From the NCBI GenBank assembly GCA_903939355.1, contig CAJAHC010000198.1:1-14754 (forward strand): a stretch of 14,754 bases of DNA. The letters run 5' to 3'. The DNA comes from an uncultured Methylococcaceae bacterium. Lineage in GTDB: Bacteria > Pseudomonadota > Gammaproteobacteria > Methylococcales > Methylomonadaceae. The position numbers and the translations under genes were made by a program. Position 1 is the stretch's first letter, and each line of letters begins with the position of its first letter. Below the pieces are notes generated by a model that was not told the DNA's origin, searched no databases, and saw nothing but the letters and a program-made list of their open reading frames with translations. Shown in pieces: positions 1 through 8,835 of the stretch.

Positions 1-308
1 CTGCCCTTAACAATTGTTTTACCTTCCACATCTTTTTGCCGATGCTTGATGTATTCCTCAACAGCTATTTTAGTTGTGAATGAAAAGTATGATTTTCCTG
101 CTAATTGCTTAGACATAAGCTCGTGATAATGGAGCTTAGCTTTATCGATGGCTGTGTTTCTATTTGTTGTTTTTAGGCTGAAGCGAGCGTATTTACGCTC
201 TTTAGTTAACCACATTCTAAACTGCCAATATCTACCGCGGGTGTAGATTACAGCGTCGTCAAATATGCTCTCTTCGTTTTCTTCGAAATTAACTTTTTTG
301 AGTGCCAT
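1..308 (-). CDS. Tyrosine recombinase (site-specific integrase), N-terminal part, cut by window edge
   Basis: An open frame starts with ATG at 308, has an in-frame TAA directly before that ATG, and stays open to base 1, giving 102 codons. The N terminus is acidic. It is followed by a pattern typical of the arm-type DNA-binding domain of phage and island integrases: RGRYWQFRMWL around residues 25-35, then FSLKTTNRNTAIDKAK around residues 44-59. The start of the helical core-binding domain follows (VEEYIKHRQKDV). The catalytic domain with the R-H-R-Y residues would lie off the left edge and cannot be checked. The gene begins 160 bases beyond the guaA stop codon and reads away from guaA, as expected for an integrase just inside an element inserted at the 3' end of guaA. 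A full-length member would be about 350-450 residues. Family assignment rests on pattern recognition of the N terminus only. Confidence 0.75.
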   Translation of the reverse strand, partial: MALKKVNFEENEESIFDDAVIYTRGRYWQFRMWLTKERKYARFSLKTTNRNTAIDKAKLHYHELMSKQLAGKSYFSFTTKIAVEEYIKHRQKDVEGKTIVKG

Positions 309-334
309 TTAAGTTTTGAGTTACTACGATTTTG

Positions 335-403
335 AGTAGTCGCAATTTTGTGCAACGTTTTGTGTAACTATAAATTGAAAACGTAATTAAATCAACGACT
401 ACT
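335..403. repeat. 8-bp inverted repeat in the integrase leader
   Basis: AGTAGTCG at 335-342 is matched by its reverse complement CGACTACT at 396-403, enclosing the first arm-like repeats. The left arm can also pair locally with ACTAC at 323-327. The spacing is too long for a terminator. It could be part of a binding site for an excisionase or for the integrase, or could be chance. Confidence 0.3.
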
Positions 404-431
404 TTTTAGATGTGAAACTTTTGTGTAACTA
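346..431. repeat. Direct repeats upstream of the integrase, candidate arm-type sites
   Basis: The 13-mer TTTTGTGTAACTA occurs perfectly at 358-370 and 419-431, 61 bases apart. A degenerate copy, TTTTGTGCAACG, lies at 346-357, directly abutting the first. All three are in the same orientation between the integrase start and the guaA 3' end. Repeated short sites between an integrase gene and its crossover core are what arm-type integrase binding sites look like. That role is inferred from position; the repeats themselves are seen directly. Confidence 0.55.
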
Positions 432-468
432 AAATAATATTATAAATCAATAACTTAAGTACGAAAAA

Positions 469-480
469 CTATTCCCACTC
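469..480 (-). other. Candidate attachment-site core at the guaA 3' end
   Basis: The last codons of guaA on the minus strand read GAGTGGGAATAG, including the stop. This 3'-terminal segment of guaA is a known attB core for several tyrosine-recombinase elements, which duplicate it on insertion so that guaA stays intact. Here guaA is full length, and an integrase gene plus repeats lie just beyond. The second copy expected at the far end of the element is outside the window, so the exact core boundaries and the att assignment are inferred. Confidence 0.5.
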
Positions 481-2055
481 AATAGTTGCCGGAGGCTTAC
501 CGGATATGTCATAAGCGACACGAGAAATACCCGGCACTTCATTAATAATGCGACGGGAAATTAAATCAAGAAACTCATAAGGCAAATGAGCCCAACGAGC
601 GGTCATAAAATCAATGGTTTCTACTGCTCGTATGGCAATTACATAATCATAACGTCGCCCATCACCCATAACTCCTACTGATTTAACCGGCAAAAATACA
701 GCAAAGGCTTGGCTCACTTTGTCGTAAAGATCATGGCGATAAAGTTCTTCAATAAAAATTGCATCAGCTTGACGTAATAAATCTGCATATTGCTTTTTCA
801 CTTCACCTAAAATTCTTACACCCAAACCAGGCCCTGGGAAAGGATGGCGAAAAACCATATCAGTTGGCAACCCTAGCTCCAATCCTAACCGTCTCACTTC
901 ATCCTTGAATAATTCGCGCAACGGCTCAACCAGCTTTAAAAGCATATTTTCTGGTAAACCACCCACATTATGATGTGATTTTATTAAATGTGCTTTCCCA
1001 CTTTTTGATCCAGCTGATTCAATCACGTCTGGATAGATCGTACCTTGTGCCAACCATTTTGCATCGGAAATTTTTGCCGCCTCTTCATCAAATATTTCGA
1101 CAAATAGATTACCAATAATTTTACGTTTCTGCTCAGGATCAAAGACGCCGACCAAAGCATCCAAATAACGCTGCTCGGCATTAACCCTAATCACTTTAAC
1201 GCCCATGTGTTCTGCAAACATTGACATGACCTGATCGCCCTCATGCAGGCGCAGCAAACCCGTATCCACAAACACACAAGTGAGCTGATTTTTAATCGCC
1301 TTATGCAGCAGCGCGGCAACTACTGATGAATCAACTCCTCCAGACAAACCTAGAATAACGTGATCACTGCCTACTTTTTCGCGCACGGCATTTATGCTGT
1401 CTTCAATAATATTACTGGCCGTCCATAGCGCCTCACAACCGCAAATATCCAACACAAAACGAGATAGAATCCGTCCGCCTTGTCTGGTATGCGTTACTTC
1501 AGGATGAAACTGCAAGGCATAGAAAGATTTTTCTTCATTGGCAATACCGGCAATGGGTGCCCCCTCTGAACTGGCAATCGTCACAAAACCTTTGGGCAAG
1601 TCAACAACACGATCACCGTGACTCATCCACACATCCAGCAAGCCAAAACCTTCAGCAGAAAGATGATCTTCTATGCCCACCAGTAACTTTGAATGTCCAC
1701 GCGCCCTGATTTGCGCATAGCCAAATTCTCTGTGATCAGACGATTCAACCTTGCCGCCCATTTGCTCTGTCATGGTTTGCATGCCATAACAAATACCCAG
1801 TACAGGCACACTCAGTTCAAACACAGCAATAGGAGCTCGCGGCGTATCGCCACTGGTGACAGTATCCGGGCCACCGGATAATATAATGCCATTGGGCGCA
1901 AAGTTTTTAATTTCCGTCTCGCTACATTCACAGGAATAAATTTCACAATACACACCAATTTCACGAATGCGACGTGCGATTAACTGGGTGTATTGTGAAC
2001 CGAAATCTAAAATAAGGATTTTGTGGGTATGGATATTGGTGGATTCTTGTTTCAC
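469..2055 (-). CDS. guaA: GMP synthase (glutamine-hydrolysing)
   Basis: Converts XMP to GMP with glutamine and ATP, the last step of guanine nucleotide synthesis in the cytosol. The N-terminal class I glutamine amidotransferase domain shows the nucleophile in GICYGMQ (Cys89) and the HPEV pair (His184, Glu186). The ATP-pyrophosphatase domain has SGGVDSS at 238-244. The dimerisation domain ends in the usual PPATIEWE. At 528 residues it is full length for the family. The start is GTG at 2055, with AAGG seven bases upstream. It lies 123 bases after the methyltransferase gene rather than directly after guaB. No terminator hairpin is evident beyond the stop. The 3' end looks like the insertion point of a mobile element but the reading frame is undamaged. 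Confidence 0.98.
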   Translation of the reverse strand: MKQESTNIHTHKILILDFGSQYTQLIARRIREIGVYCEIYSCECSETEIKNFAPNGIILSGGPDTVTSGDTPRAPIAVFELSVPVLGICYGMQTMTEQMGGKVESSDHREFGYAQIRARGHSKLLVGIEDHLSAEGFGLLDVWMSHGDRVVDLPKGFVTIASSEGAPIAGIANEEKSFYALQFHPEVTHTRQGGRILSRFVLDICGCEALWTASNIIEDSINAVREKVGSDHVILGLSGGVDSSVVAALLHKAIKNQLTCVFVDTGLLRLHEGDQVMSMFAEHMGVKVIRVNAEQRYLDALVGVFDPEQKRKIIGNLFVEIFDEEAAKISDAKWLAQGTIYPDVIESAGSKSGKAHLIKSHHNVGGLPENMLLKLVEPLRELFKDEVRRLGLELGLPTDMVFRHPFPGPGLGVRILGEVKKQYADLLRQADAIFIEELYRHDLYDKVSQAFAVFLPVKSVGVMGDGRRYDYVIAIRAVETIDFMTARWAHLPYEFLDLISRRIINEVPGISRVAYDISGKPPATIEWE

Positions 2056-2178
2056 GAGTAAACCTTTAAAAATAATGTAGAACGGGGTTATCCACAGGGC
2101 ATGGAAGCTAAAAATAGCCCACCACCATAATAACTTTGAGTAGCGGACTATGTTTTAAGTGGGAAGGCTTACGTTTCG

Positions 2179-3168
2179 CTAATTAGATCTGCAATCTTGG
2201 TAAAGTTGATCAAGCAAATTCTTATTTCCATCGAAATTCTTAACTGTGATTTTTTCAGACGCCGATCTGTACATGCGGCGCAGGAAACGTAGATAGGGTA
2301 TCGTAGTCAGGTAGTGTTTCAAGTTGGTATGGCCTTGAACAACGGCAATAATACGATCGGCATTATCGGCAATTGCCCAGTCATCCGACTTGATGGTATC
2401 AGATGCTGCTTTCCGGAAAAACATCGTGACGTTGCCTGCATCATCCGAAAGTAAATGGCCATCATCAACCAATCCTGCTTTATCGCCCATATTCCTTAGC
2501 GTATCGAGATTGAAATTGAACAGGTGAGCTTCATGAAAAGTGCTTTTCGGCGCCTGACATATCGCTTCAATATTGGGTACTTCCACCACCAGTAAGCCTT
2601 GTGGTTTTAATAGGCTGTGCAATTTGCTCAGCACGAAACAAGGGTCTTCGGTATGTTCCAGCACATGCCAGATGGTGATGGCATCGAAGCTTTCATTGTT
2701 GAACTGGCCATCCTGAATGAATCCAATCTGAAGATTTAACCCGTACTCGGCAACGGAATACTCGGCGTAACCTTTGTTAGGCTCAATACCGTGCAGATCA
2801 TGGCCTAACGATTTGAGCAAATAGGCGAATTCACCACCACCAGTTCCGACATCAAGTATAGTTTGCTGGTCGACAAGCAGATGCTTGATTTTGCTGTACC
2901 GTGTTAGGGCAACTGTTCCTGCCCTCAGAATGTGTTTGGGTTTTGGCGTGTAGGTATTTTTGTAATCGACGCGATAATCTTCTTCGTAAAAATGACGCGG
3001 ATCATGTGGGAACGGGTCGCTCCATACCAGGCCGCACTGCTTGCAAATAACTGTACGCAACAGCGCACCGCTCCGACTACGCGTTGCCAAAACGGAAACA
3101 TCACTATCGCTACAAAGATTACATGGCATTGAGGATGTTTCGTTCTGTAGAGTTTGAATTTTATACAC
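2179..3168 (-). CDS. Class I SAM-dependent methyltransferase with N-terminal Cys4 motif
   Basis: This 329-residue protein begins with two CxxC pairs (Cys16/Cys19 and Cys42/Cys45) that look like a small zinc ribbon. A Rossmann-type methyltransferase domain follows. Motif I is ILDVGTGGGEF at about 104-114, an acidic residue after strand 2 is Glu129, and the post-II segment FDAITIWHVLEH spans about 161-172. Proteins with this layout often modify sugars, lipids or small molecules; the substrate here is unknown. The start is GTG at 3168 with GGAG seven bases upstream. Met14 is a possible later start, but it would place the first CxxC at the extreme N terminus. It sits on the same strand between guaB (62-base gap) and guaA (123-base gap), so it is probably co-transcribed, though nothing in its sequence ties it to purine metabolism. 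Hand-counted lines suggest it is somewhat richer in GC than guaB. Confidence 0.85.
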   Translation of the reverse strand: MYKIQTLQNETSSMPCNLCSDSDVSVLATRSRSGALLRTVICKQCGLVWSDPFPHDPRHFYEEDYRVDYKNTYTPKPKHILRAGTVALTRYSKIKHLLVDQQTILDVGTGGGEFAYLLKSLGHDLHGIEPNKGYAEYSVAEYGLNLQIGFIQDGQFNNESFDAITIWHVLEHTEDPCFVLSKLHSLLKPQGLLVVEVPNIEAICQAPKSTFHEAHLFNFNLDTLRNMGDKAGLVDDGHLLSDDAGNVTMFFRKAASDTIKSDDWAIADNADRIIAVVQGHTNLKHYLTTIPYLRFLRRMYRSASEKITVKNFDGNKNLLDQLYQDCRSN

Positions 3169-3230
3169 TTGCTTTCTCCAAGTCTAAGTCCCCCTTGAGA
3201 GATCGAAATTATAAATTGTGAATTACTGGT

Positions 3231-4706
<1,476 letters not shown>

Positions 4707-4734
4707 CTAAAACTATCACTAAAAATAACAGAAC

Positions 4735-4740
4735 ATTATA
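4735..4740 (-). promoter_or_regulatory. Candidate guaB promoter, -10 box
   Basis: A perfect TATAAT on the minus strand, 37-42 bases before the guaB ATG, would give a leader of about 30 bases. No good -35 box is seen at 16-18 bases upstream; the best hexamer there is TACGGT. Position supports it more than sequence does. The rest of the interval 4741-4871 shows no clear terminator for the upstream glycosyltransferase gene. Confidence 0.4.
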
Positions 4741-4871
4741 CGGTGAGTTTTACAACTACCGTAGCACTAATAAACTAAGCTTCACTATGAATGGGTAATT
4801 ATTTAAAATAACGTGAATAAAAGCATTAAAGTAAATCCCTTGCTTACTATCTGAACCTAAGATGTTCAATA

Positions 4872-5693
4872 TTACTTTGATTCAATGTCATCGATAGGAG
4901 GATTAGTCCAATTTATTTTTGCAGTAGTAGCCTTTGCGTAACGGTAAAATGTGCCTTCAAAATTGCCAAAAGCCAATACAAAACCCGGCCATCCATCCAA
5001 AAAACCGCGTTTGATTATATAAATACGGAAGAAAGCCCATAATCCATGTCCTAGAGCAGTAGCCATACCAACGGACTTACCTTTACGCTCTAATTTACGA
5101 GCACCCAATGTAGAATAACGCTGCGTCTTATGAAGTAATTGTTCTAGGTTTTGAAAAGGCACCTGAATTATAGCAGCCTTGAAATAACCAATACTACCTT
5201 CTATGGTAAAGGATTCGTGAACTTCTTCATTATTATCAAATGACAAAGCACTTTTACGAAATAGTTGTGGCTGACGATAATCTGGATACCATCCACAATG
5301 ATTAATCCAGCGTCCCATAAACCAATTACGGCGAGGAACATAATAAGCATCGGCACTCGGCTGTGACAGTACATGTAAAATCTCGGCTTTAGCAGCTGGC
5401 GTACACCTCTCATCAGCGTCGAGACTAAATACCCAATCGTGTTTACACGATGCAATAGCATCATTACGCAACTTGCCGAAAGTAGTAAATGGAATCTGTT
5501 TAACCGTGGCACCCATTTCGATTGCAATCTTGACAGTATCATCACTACTGTTCGAATCCAGCACTAATACCTCATCTGCCCAAGCTACACTTTGCAAGGC
5601 AGCGGCAATCTTGTCCGCCTCATTGAAGGTAATGATATAAACACTAAGTTTGAACTCTTGACTTGTCAGGTCCCCAGAAGAAATTTCAGCCAT
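4872..5693 (-). CDS. Family 2 glycosyltransferase, WaaE/KdtX-like
   Basis: A GT-A fold glycosyltransferase of 273 residues. The N-terminal strand LSVYIITFNEADKI (about 16-29) and the nucleotide-sugar segment EVLVLDSNSSDDT (about 41-53) are followed by the metal-binding DADE at 92-95. After that come the GWYPDYRQPQLFRK and EVHE segments, characteristic of the WaaE/KdtX group that adds a hexose to the inner core of lipopolysaccharide. The C-terminal third has hydrophobic stretches compatible with membrane association. It lies alone between guaB and a long intergenic interval, not in a lipopolysaccharide cluster. Starts with ATG at 5693; AGGG lies about nine bases upstream. The acceptor sugar cannot be read from the sequence, so I give no symbol. 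Confidence 0.88.
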   Translation of the reverse strand: MAEISSGDLTSQEFKLSVYIITFNEADKIAAALQSVAWADEVLVLDSNSSDDTVKIAIEMGATVKQIPFTTFGKLRNDAIASCKHDWVFSLDADERCTPAAKAEILHVLSQPSADAYYVPRRNWFMGRWINHCGWYPDYRQPQLFRKSALSFDNNEEVHESFTIEGSIGYFKAAIIQVPFQNLEQLLHKTQRYSTLGARKLERKGKSVGMATALGHGLWAFFRIYIIKRGFLDGWPGFVLAFGNFEGTFYRYAKATTAKINWTNPPIDDIESK

Positions 5694-6140
5694 GCCTCAC
5701 AACCCTAATTAATAATTAAATCAAACAATCCCAAGCGACATAAAATGAAAAATATGATCCACCCAAGCTATTATCGAATATTATAAACGATTAGCCACAA
5801 ATCAGACCTAGAAATAGCCCCACAAACAACTATACTCTGCTTAAAATGAGGTGCTAAATTAACTCATTCATATCAAAGATAAAATTCGAACCGTTGAACT
5901 CACTCAATATTTATCTTACAGCTCATTAAAGAATTAATCGAAACGTAAAATCCAATTGCTAAATTTCGTATTAAAAAGAATTCTAGTCAAAAAATTATTA
6001 TCTATGATTCGATTGATTATTGCTATAACGAACCTCACACCTATTTCTTACGCTGACAAAAACTCACGAGAGAACATAAGAGAAATTACATAAGCCCTAC
6101 TACCCGCTCCACTTAACTTAACTTATTTTATCATCACTTC

Positions 6141-6169
6141 TCTTTGCATAATGAGTGATCACGCAAAGA
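6141..6169. repeat. Inverted repeat, operator-like, upstream of the CNB protein gene
   Basis: TCTTTGC at 6141-6147 pairs with GCAAAGA at 6163-6169, and the spacer contains the perfect palindrome GTGATCAC at 6155-6162. No T-run follows, so it is not a terminator. It sits about 150 bases before the plus-strand gene and may be an operator; no regulator can be named. Confidence 0.3.
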
Positions 6170-6209
6170 ATTAGTCGCTAGTAATATAAGTAGAGTGTTA
6201 GGTTACAAA

Positions 6210-6290
6210 ATGGGAAATGGCCATCTAACTAATGAAAGACTTAGGGAAATTCGAGATCTTATTTTGATCATGAACTTTAAAGCCAAATAA
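6210..6290 (+). CDS. Possible 26-residue leader peptide or small ORF
   Basis: ATG at 6210 is preceded by TTAGG with seven bases between AGG and the start, and the frame runs 26 codons to TAA. The peptide is MGNGHLTNERLREIRDLI followed by LIMNFKAK, which could form a charged amphipathic helix. It ends 28 bases before the next gene on the same strand. I do not recognise it. Short frames with a passable ribosome-binding site occur by chance in AT-rich DNA, so this is weakly supported. Confidence 0.2.
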   Translation: MGNGHLTNERLREIRDLILIMNFKAK

Positions 6291-6318
6291 ATTTTATCAA
6301 AAAATAAAATGAACAATT

Positions 6319-6855
6319 ATGCCGCTAAAAACTAAGATGCCCTTTTTAAATCAAGATCAAACGCTAAATACAGTTAATACATTTAACTCCTTGATTAACG
6401 ATATAATCAAGGACCCTGATTTTCGGGAGGGAACAGCTTGGATACGCCGTCAATTTATTAGCAATGAAATCATTATCCATAAAGGTGATATTGGAAAATC
6501 ATTTTTCTTAATTGAAGAAGGGTCTTTAAGAGAGAGCATTCAGGTAGAAGTTGAAGAGCGGCGAAATATTCAAGCAGGTGTCAGCGACCTTGTAAAAGGC
6601 GATTTTTTTGGGGAGATTTCTTTATTTGACTCAAGTCAACGAATTAACTCAATCACAGCTATTACCGACGGAACTTTAATTGAAGTTGATGGGAAAATGC
6701 TTAGCGCTTACCTTGACGACCATCCAACTCAAGGATATTTATTTTTTAAACAGCTAGTTAAGTCAGTAATTATTCGCATGACAAGTGGTATACATAGAAT
6801 AGAGTCGCTAATGGCATGGGGACTTAAGGCGCATGGTATATCAAAATATCTATAA
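6319..6855 (+). CDS. Stand-alone cyclic-nucleotide-binding-domain protein
   Basis: The 178-residue protein is essentially one cNMP-binding domain of the CAP/PKA fold. KGDIGKSFFLIEEGSL (about 55-70) is the first beta-roll turn, and KGDFFGEISLF followed by SSQRINSITA (about 93-114) is the phosphate-binding cassette. Glu99 and Arg108 occupy the positions that bind the ribose hydroxyl and the cyclic phosphate, so ligand binding looks possible. No helix-turn-helix, kinase or membrane segment is present; a helical N-terminal 45 residues and a short C-terminal helix flank the domain. It is therefore not a CRP/FNR transcription factor by itself. An in-frame TGA at 6310-6312 limits the start to ATG 6319 or ATG 6337; neither has a good ribosome-binding site. 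It is the only convincing plus-strand gene here, convergent with sspB. Confidence 0.82.
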   Translation: MPLKTKMPFLNQDQTLNTVNTFNSLINDIIKDPDFREGTAWIRRQFISNEIIIHKGDIGKSFFLIEEGSLRESIQVEVEERRNIQAGVSDLVKGDFFGEISLFDSSQRINSITAITDGTLIEVDGKMLSAYLDDHPTQGYLFFKQLVKSVIIRMTSGIHRIESLMAWGLKAHGISKYL

Positions 6856-6969
6856 ATCAATTAAAGCCCTTTTTTCCATTCACTGCCGACCTTTACTTAC
6901 AGTAAAACTTAATGGCCAGTTATAAATTATATGTTTCTTTCCGTTTCTAAAATAAAAACGAATTAAGGG

Positions 6970-7341
6970 TTATTTTACTAATCTTAAGCTAGGCTTTACC
7001 GGAGGCTTATTTTCTGGAGGTGGAGTTTCTTCATCTTCAGAGTCAAAGACCATACCTTTACCATTTTCTTTCGCATATATAGCCAAGACGGCAATTACTG
7101 GCACTACAATGTGCATTGGCTTTCCGCTAAACCTCGCATTAAACTCAACCCACTCATTGCCAAGAGAAAGGGCATCTGTCGCTGCAGGCCTTATATTTAA
7201 AAGTATCTTCCCATCTTCAATCAATTGAACTGGCAAAATAGCACTGCTATTTTCCGCATCTACCAAGAGGTATGGTGTCAGATCATTATCAATAATCCAT
7301 TCATAAATTGACCGAATTAAATAAGGCTTTAAAGGAGTCAT
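6970..7341 (-). CDS. sspB: ClpXP protease specificity-enhancing factor
   Basis: An adaptor that binds SsrA-tagged proteins and delivers them to ClpXP. The 123-residue length and the fold-defining N terminus (LKPYLIRSIYEWIIDND) fit the family. The core has the ILLNIRPAATDAL and FNARFSGKP segments. A flexible acidic and proline-rich linker (about 101-116) leads to the C-terminal SLRLVK, matching the ClpX-docking tail of the family. Starts with ATG at 7341, 18 bases after sspA, with AGGA about ten bases upstream. It is the second gene of the classic sspAB pair. Confidence 0.95.
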   Translation of the reverse strand: MTPLKPYLIRSIYEWIIDNDLTPYLLVDAENSSAILPVQLIEDGKILLNIRPAATDALSLGNEWVEFNARFSGKPMHIVVPVIAVLAIYAKENGKGMVFDSEDEETPPPENKPPVKPSLRLVK

Positions 7342-7359
7342 TTTTTATGATTCCTGCTT

Positions 7360-7989
7360 TTATGACTCAATCATTTCTTTTTCAGCTTCACTAAGGCTCC
7401 GTTTAAAGGCAGGCCTATTGAATATGCGCTGCGCATAATTATTGATATCATCATTTGGTGTAGTTACGTCAATTCCCAAACTAGGCAATCTCCATAATAA
7501 TGGAGCAATAGCGCAATCAATCAATGAAAACTCATCACTCATAAAATAAGGCTTATCTGCAAAAACAGGGGCATTGGAAAGTATACTTTCTCTAAGCATT
7601 TTTTTAGCTCGCGCTGATTTCTTTTCACCAGAATACAAAATTTCATCCAACAATTGATACCAGTTTTTGTCTATAATTTTAATTTGCATTCTAGCATTAG
7701 CCCGTGATACCGGATCCATCTGATGTAAAGGTGGATGTGGGAAACGCTCATCTAGATATTCCATAATGATACGTGAGTCATAAAGAACCAAATCGCGCTC
7801 TATCAATGTAGGCGACGAACCATTTGGATTAAGCTCGAGCAAATCCTCAGGAGGATCTGTTGGATCATAATATTCTATATCCGCGGTAACCGCTTTTTCG
7901 TGCAAAACAAATCGAGCGCAATGACTCATTGCACAAGTTGGCGCTGAAAAAAGCGTCATTACAGATTTACGAGTAATAATATTTGCCAC
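7360..7989 (-). CDS. sspA: Stringent starvation protein A
   Basis: An RNA-polymerase-associated protein with a glutathione-S-transferase fold, acting in stationary-phase and stress transcription. The thioredoxin-like N domain begins KSVMTLFSAPTC, then NPNGSSPTLIERDLVLYDS. The segment IIMEYLDERFPHPPL contains the conserved surface Pro-His-Pro. The all-helical C domain holds DKPYFMSDEFSLIDC and APLLWRLPSLGI. I chose GTG at 7989 (209 residues): AGAGG lies nine bases before it and the N terminus then matches the enterobacterial length. The TTG at 7998 would overlap that ribosome-binding site. It follows petC by 125 bases and precedes sspB. Confidence 0.93.
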   Translation of the reverse strand: MANIITRKSVMTLFSAPTCAMSHCARFVLHEKAVTADIEYYDPTDPPEDLLELNPNGSSPTLIERDLVLYDSRIIMEYLDERFPHPPLHQMDPVSRANARMQIKIIDKNWYQLLDEILYSGEKKSARAKKMLRESILSNAPVFADKPYFMSDEFSLIDCAIAPLLWRLPSLGIDVTTPNDDINNYAQRIFNRPAFKRSLSEAEKEMIES

Positions 7990-8028
7990 GAATAGCAACC
8001 TCTTTGGACGGATAGTGCGAAAAAGGTT

Positions 8029-8037
8029 ATTGTAACA
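8029..8037 (-). promoter_or_regulatory. Candidate extended -10 promoter for sspAB
   Basis: On the minus strand TGTTACAAT is an extended -10 box (TG, one base, TACAAT), about 40 bases before the chosen sspA GTG. The -35 region at 17 bases is weak (ATCAAA), which is tolerable for extended -10 promoters. It would let sspAB be transcribed independently of petABC. Confidence 0.4.
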
Positions 8038-8114
8038 TATACAAATACTCTTTTGATGTTAGCCTTATTTAGAAAAAATATCTTCTACAATAAAAAACCT
8101 ATTTTCCCAAATAA

Positions 8115-8834
8115 CTAATCAATATCACGCCAGTATTCTTTTTTCAACAAATAAGCAATCACCAAAAATAGTAACAGAAAAATTATTACATACTTACCGA
8201 TACGTTGCCTTTCAAGTTGAACTGGCTCACCGACATACACCAAGAAATTAACCAAATCATTAACAAAAATATCGAATTCTCGCTCAGATAAAGTACCTGA
8301 CTCTTCAATTACTAAATCAGTATCGTCACCATATATCGTTTTTCTAACCTTCGCATGCTGCTCTCCTTGTAACTGCCATAAAGGATTAGGCATAGCCGTA
8401 TCTTCAAAAACCAGATTATTCACCCCAGTTGGCCTAGCCTTATCAACATAATAACTTTTTAAATAAGTGTATAACCAGTCTGCGCCACGTGATCTAGCAA
8501 TTAACGATAAATCTGGTGGCTGCACGCCAAACCACTTTTCCGCATCATGTTTGTTCATGGCACTGTGTAATTGGTCGTAGATACTTGCACCTTCAGGAGC
8601 TATATCTTTTAACATTTTTTTTTGATCTATACCAACATCGATTGCTATACGTAAATAACGCATATGCTTGGCTGAGTGACAACCCAAACAATAGGTCACA
8701 AAATGCTGCGCGCCTCGTTGTAATGACTCGTTATCAGATAAATCAATATTTGCCTCTTGCAACCCCACACCTTCTGAAGCAACGACACCAAAAGACACGT
8801 TCAATAATAAAAGTAATAGAATTAATTTTTTCAT
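8115..8834 (-). CDS. petC: Cytochrome c1 of the cytochrome bc1 complex
   Basis: The haem c subunit that passes electrons from the Rieske protein to soluble cytochrome c. A signal peptide (MKKLILLLLLLNVSFG, cleavage near residue 20) is followed by the haem-binding CLGCH at 49-53, with HSAKHMRY beyond it. PPDLSLIARSRG and the likely axial methionine in AMPNPLW are present. A C-terminal membrane helix (VIIFLLLFLVIAYLL) anchors it, ending in the typical KKEYWRDID. It has 239 residues, slightly short for proteobacterial members. I chose ATG at 8834, one base after the petB stop; TTG at 8843 overlaps petB and would add MID before the signal peptide. Last gene of petABC. Confidence 0.95.
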   Translation of the reverse strand: MKKLILLLLLLNVSFGVVASEGVGLQEANIDLSDNESLQRGAQHFVTYCLGCHSAKHMRYLRIAIDVGIDQKKMLKDIAPEGASIYDQLHSAMNKHDAEKWFGVQPPDLSLIARSRGADWLYTYLKSYYVDKARPTGVNNLVFEDTAMPNPLWQLQGEQHAKVRKTIYGDDTDLVIEESGTLSEREFDIFVNDLVNFLVYVGEPVQLERQRIGKYVIIFLLLFLVIAYLLKKEYWRDID

Positions 8835-8835
8835 A

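Larger units (their letters stand above)
5694..6318. other. AT-rich intergenic interval between divergent genes
   Basis: This 625-base stretch separates the glycosyltransferase (minus) from the cyclic-nucleotide-binding protein (plus), so it must hold both promoters. For the minus gene, a TATAAT lies at 5780-5785. For the plus gene, TGCTATAAC at 6021-6029 resembles an extended -10. Neither has a good -35, and such boxes are common by chance in AT-rich DNA. An inverted repeat lies at 6141-6169 and a 26-codon frame at 6210-6290. ACTTA is repeated three times at 6111-6125. I see no RNA gene, no integrase site and no recognisable gene remnant. Confidence 0.5.

Noticed and set aside
5201..5545. 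114-codon minus-strand open frame
   Set aside because: It overlaps the glycosyltransferase in another frame, and the latter carries the DADE and EVHE motifs.
6004..6093. 29-residue plus-strand frame beginning MIRLIIAITNLTPISYA, signal-peptide-like
   Set aside because: No ribosome-binding site, very short, in AT-rich DNA where such frames are expected by chance.
6111..6125. Three tandem ACTTA units
   Set aside because: Too short and simple to distinguish from chance; no matching copies elsewhere in the interval.
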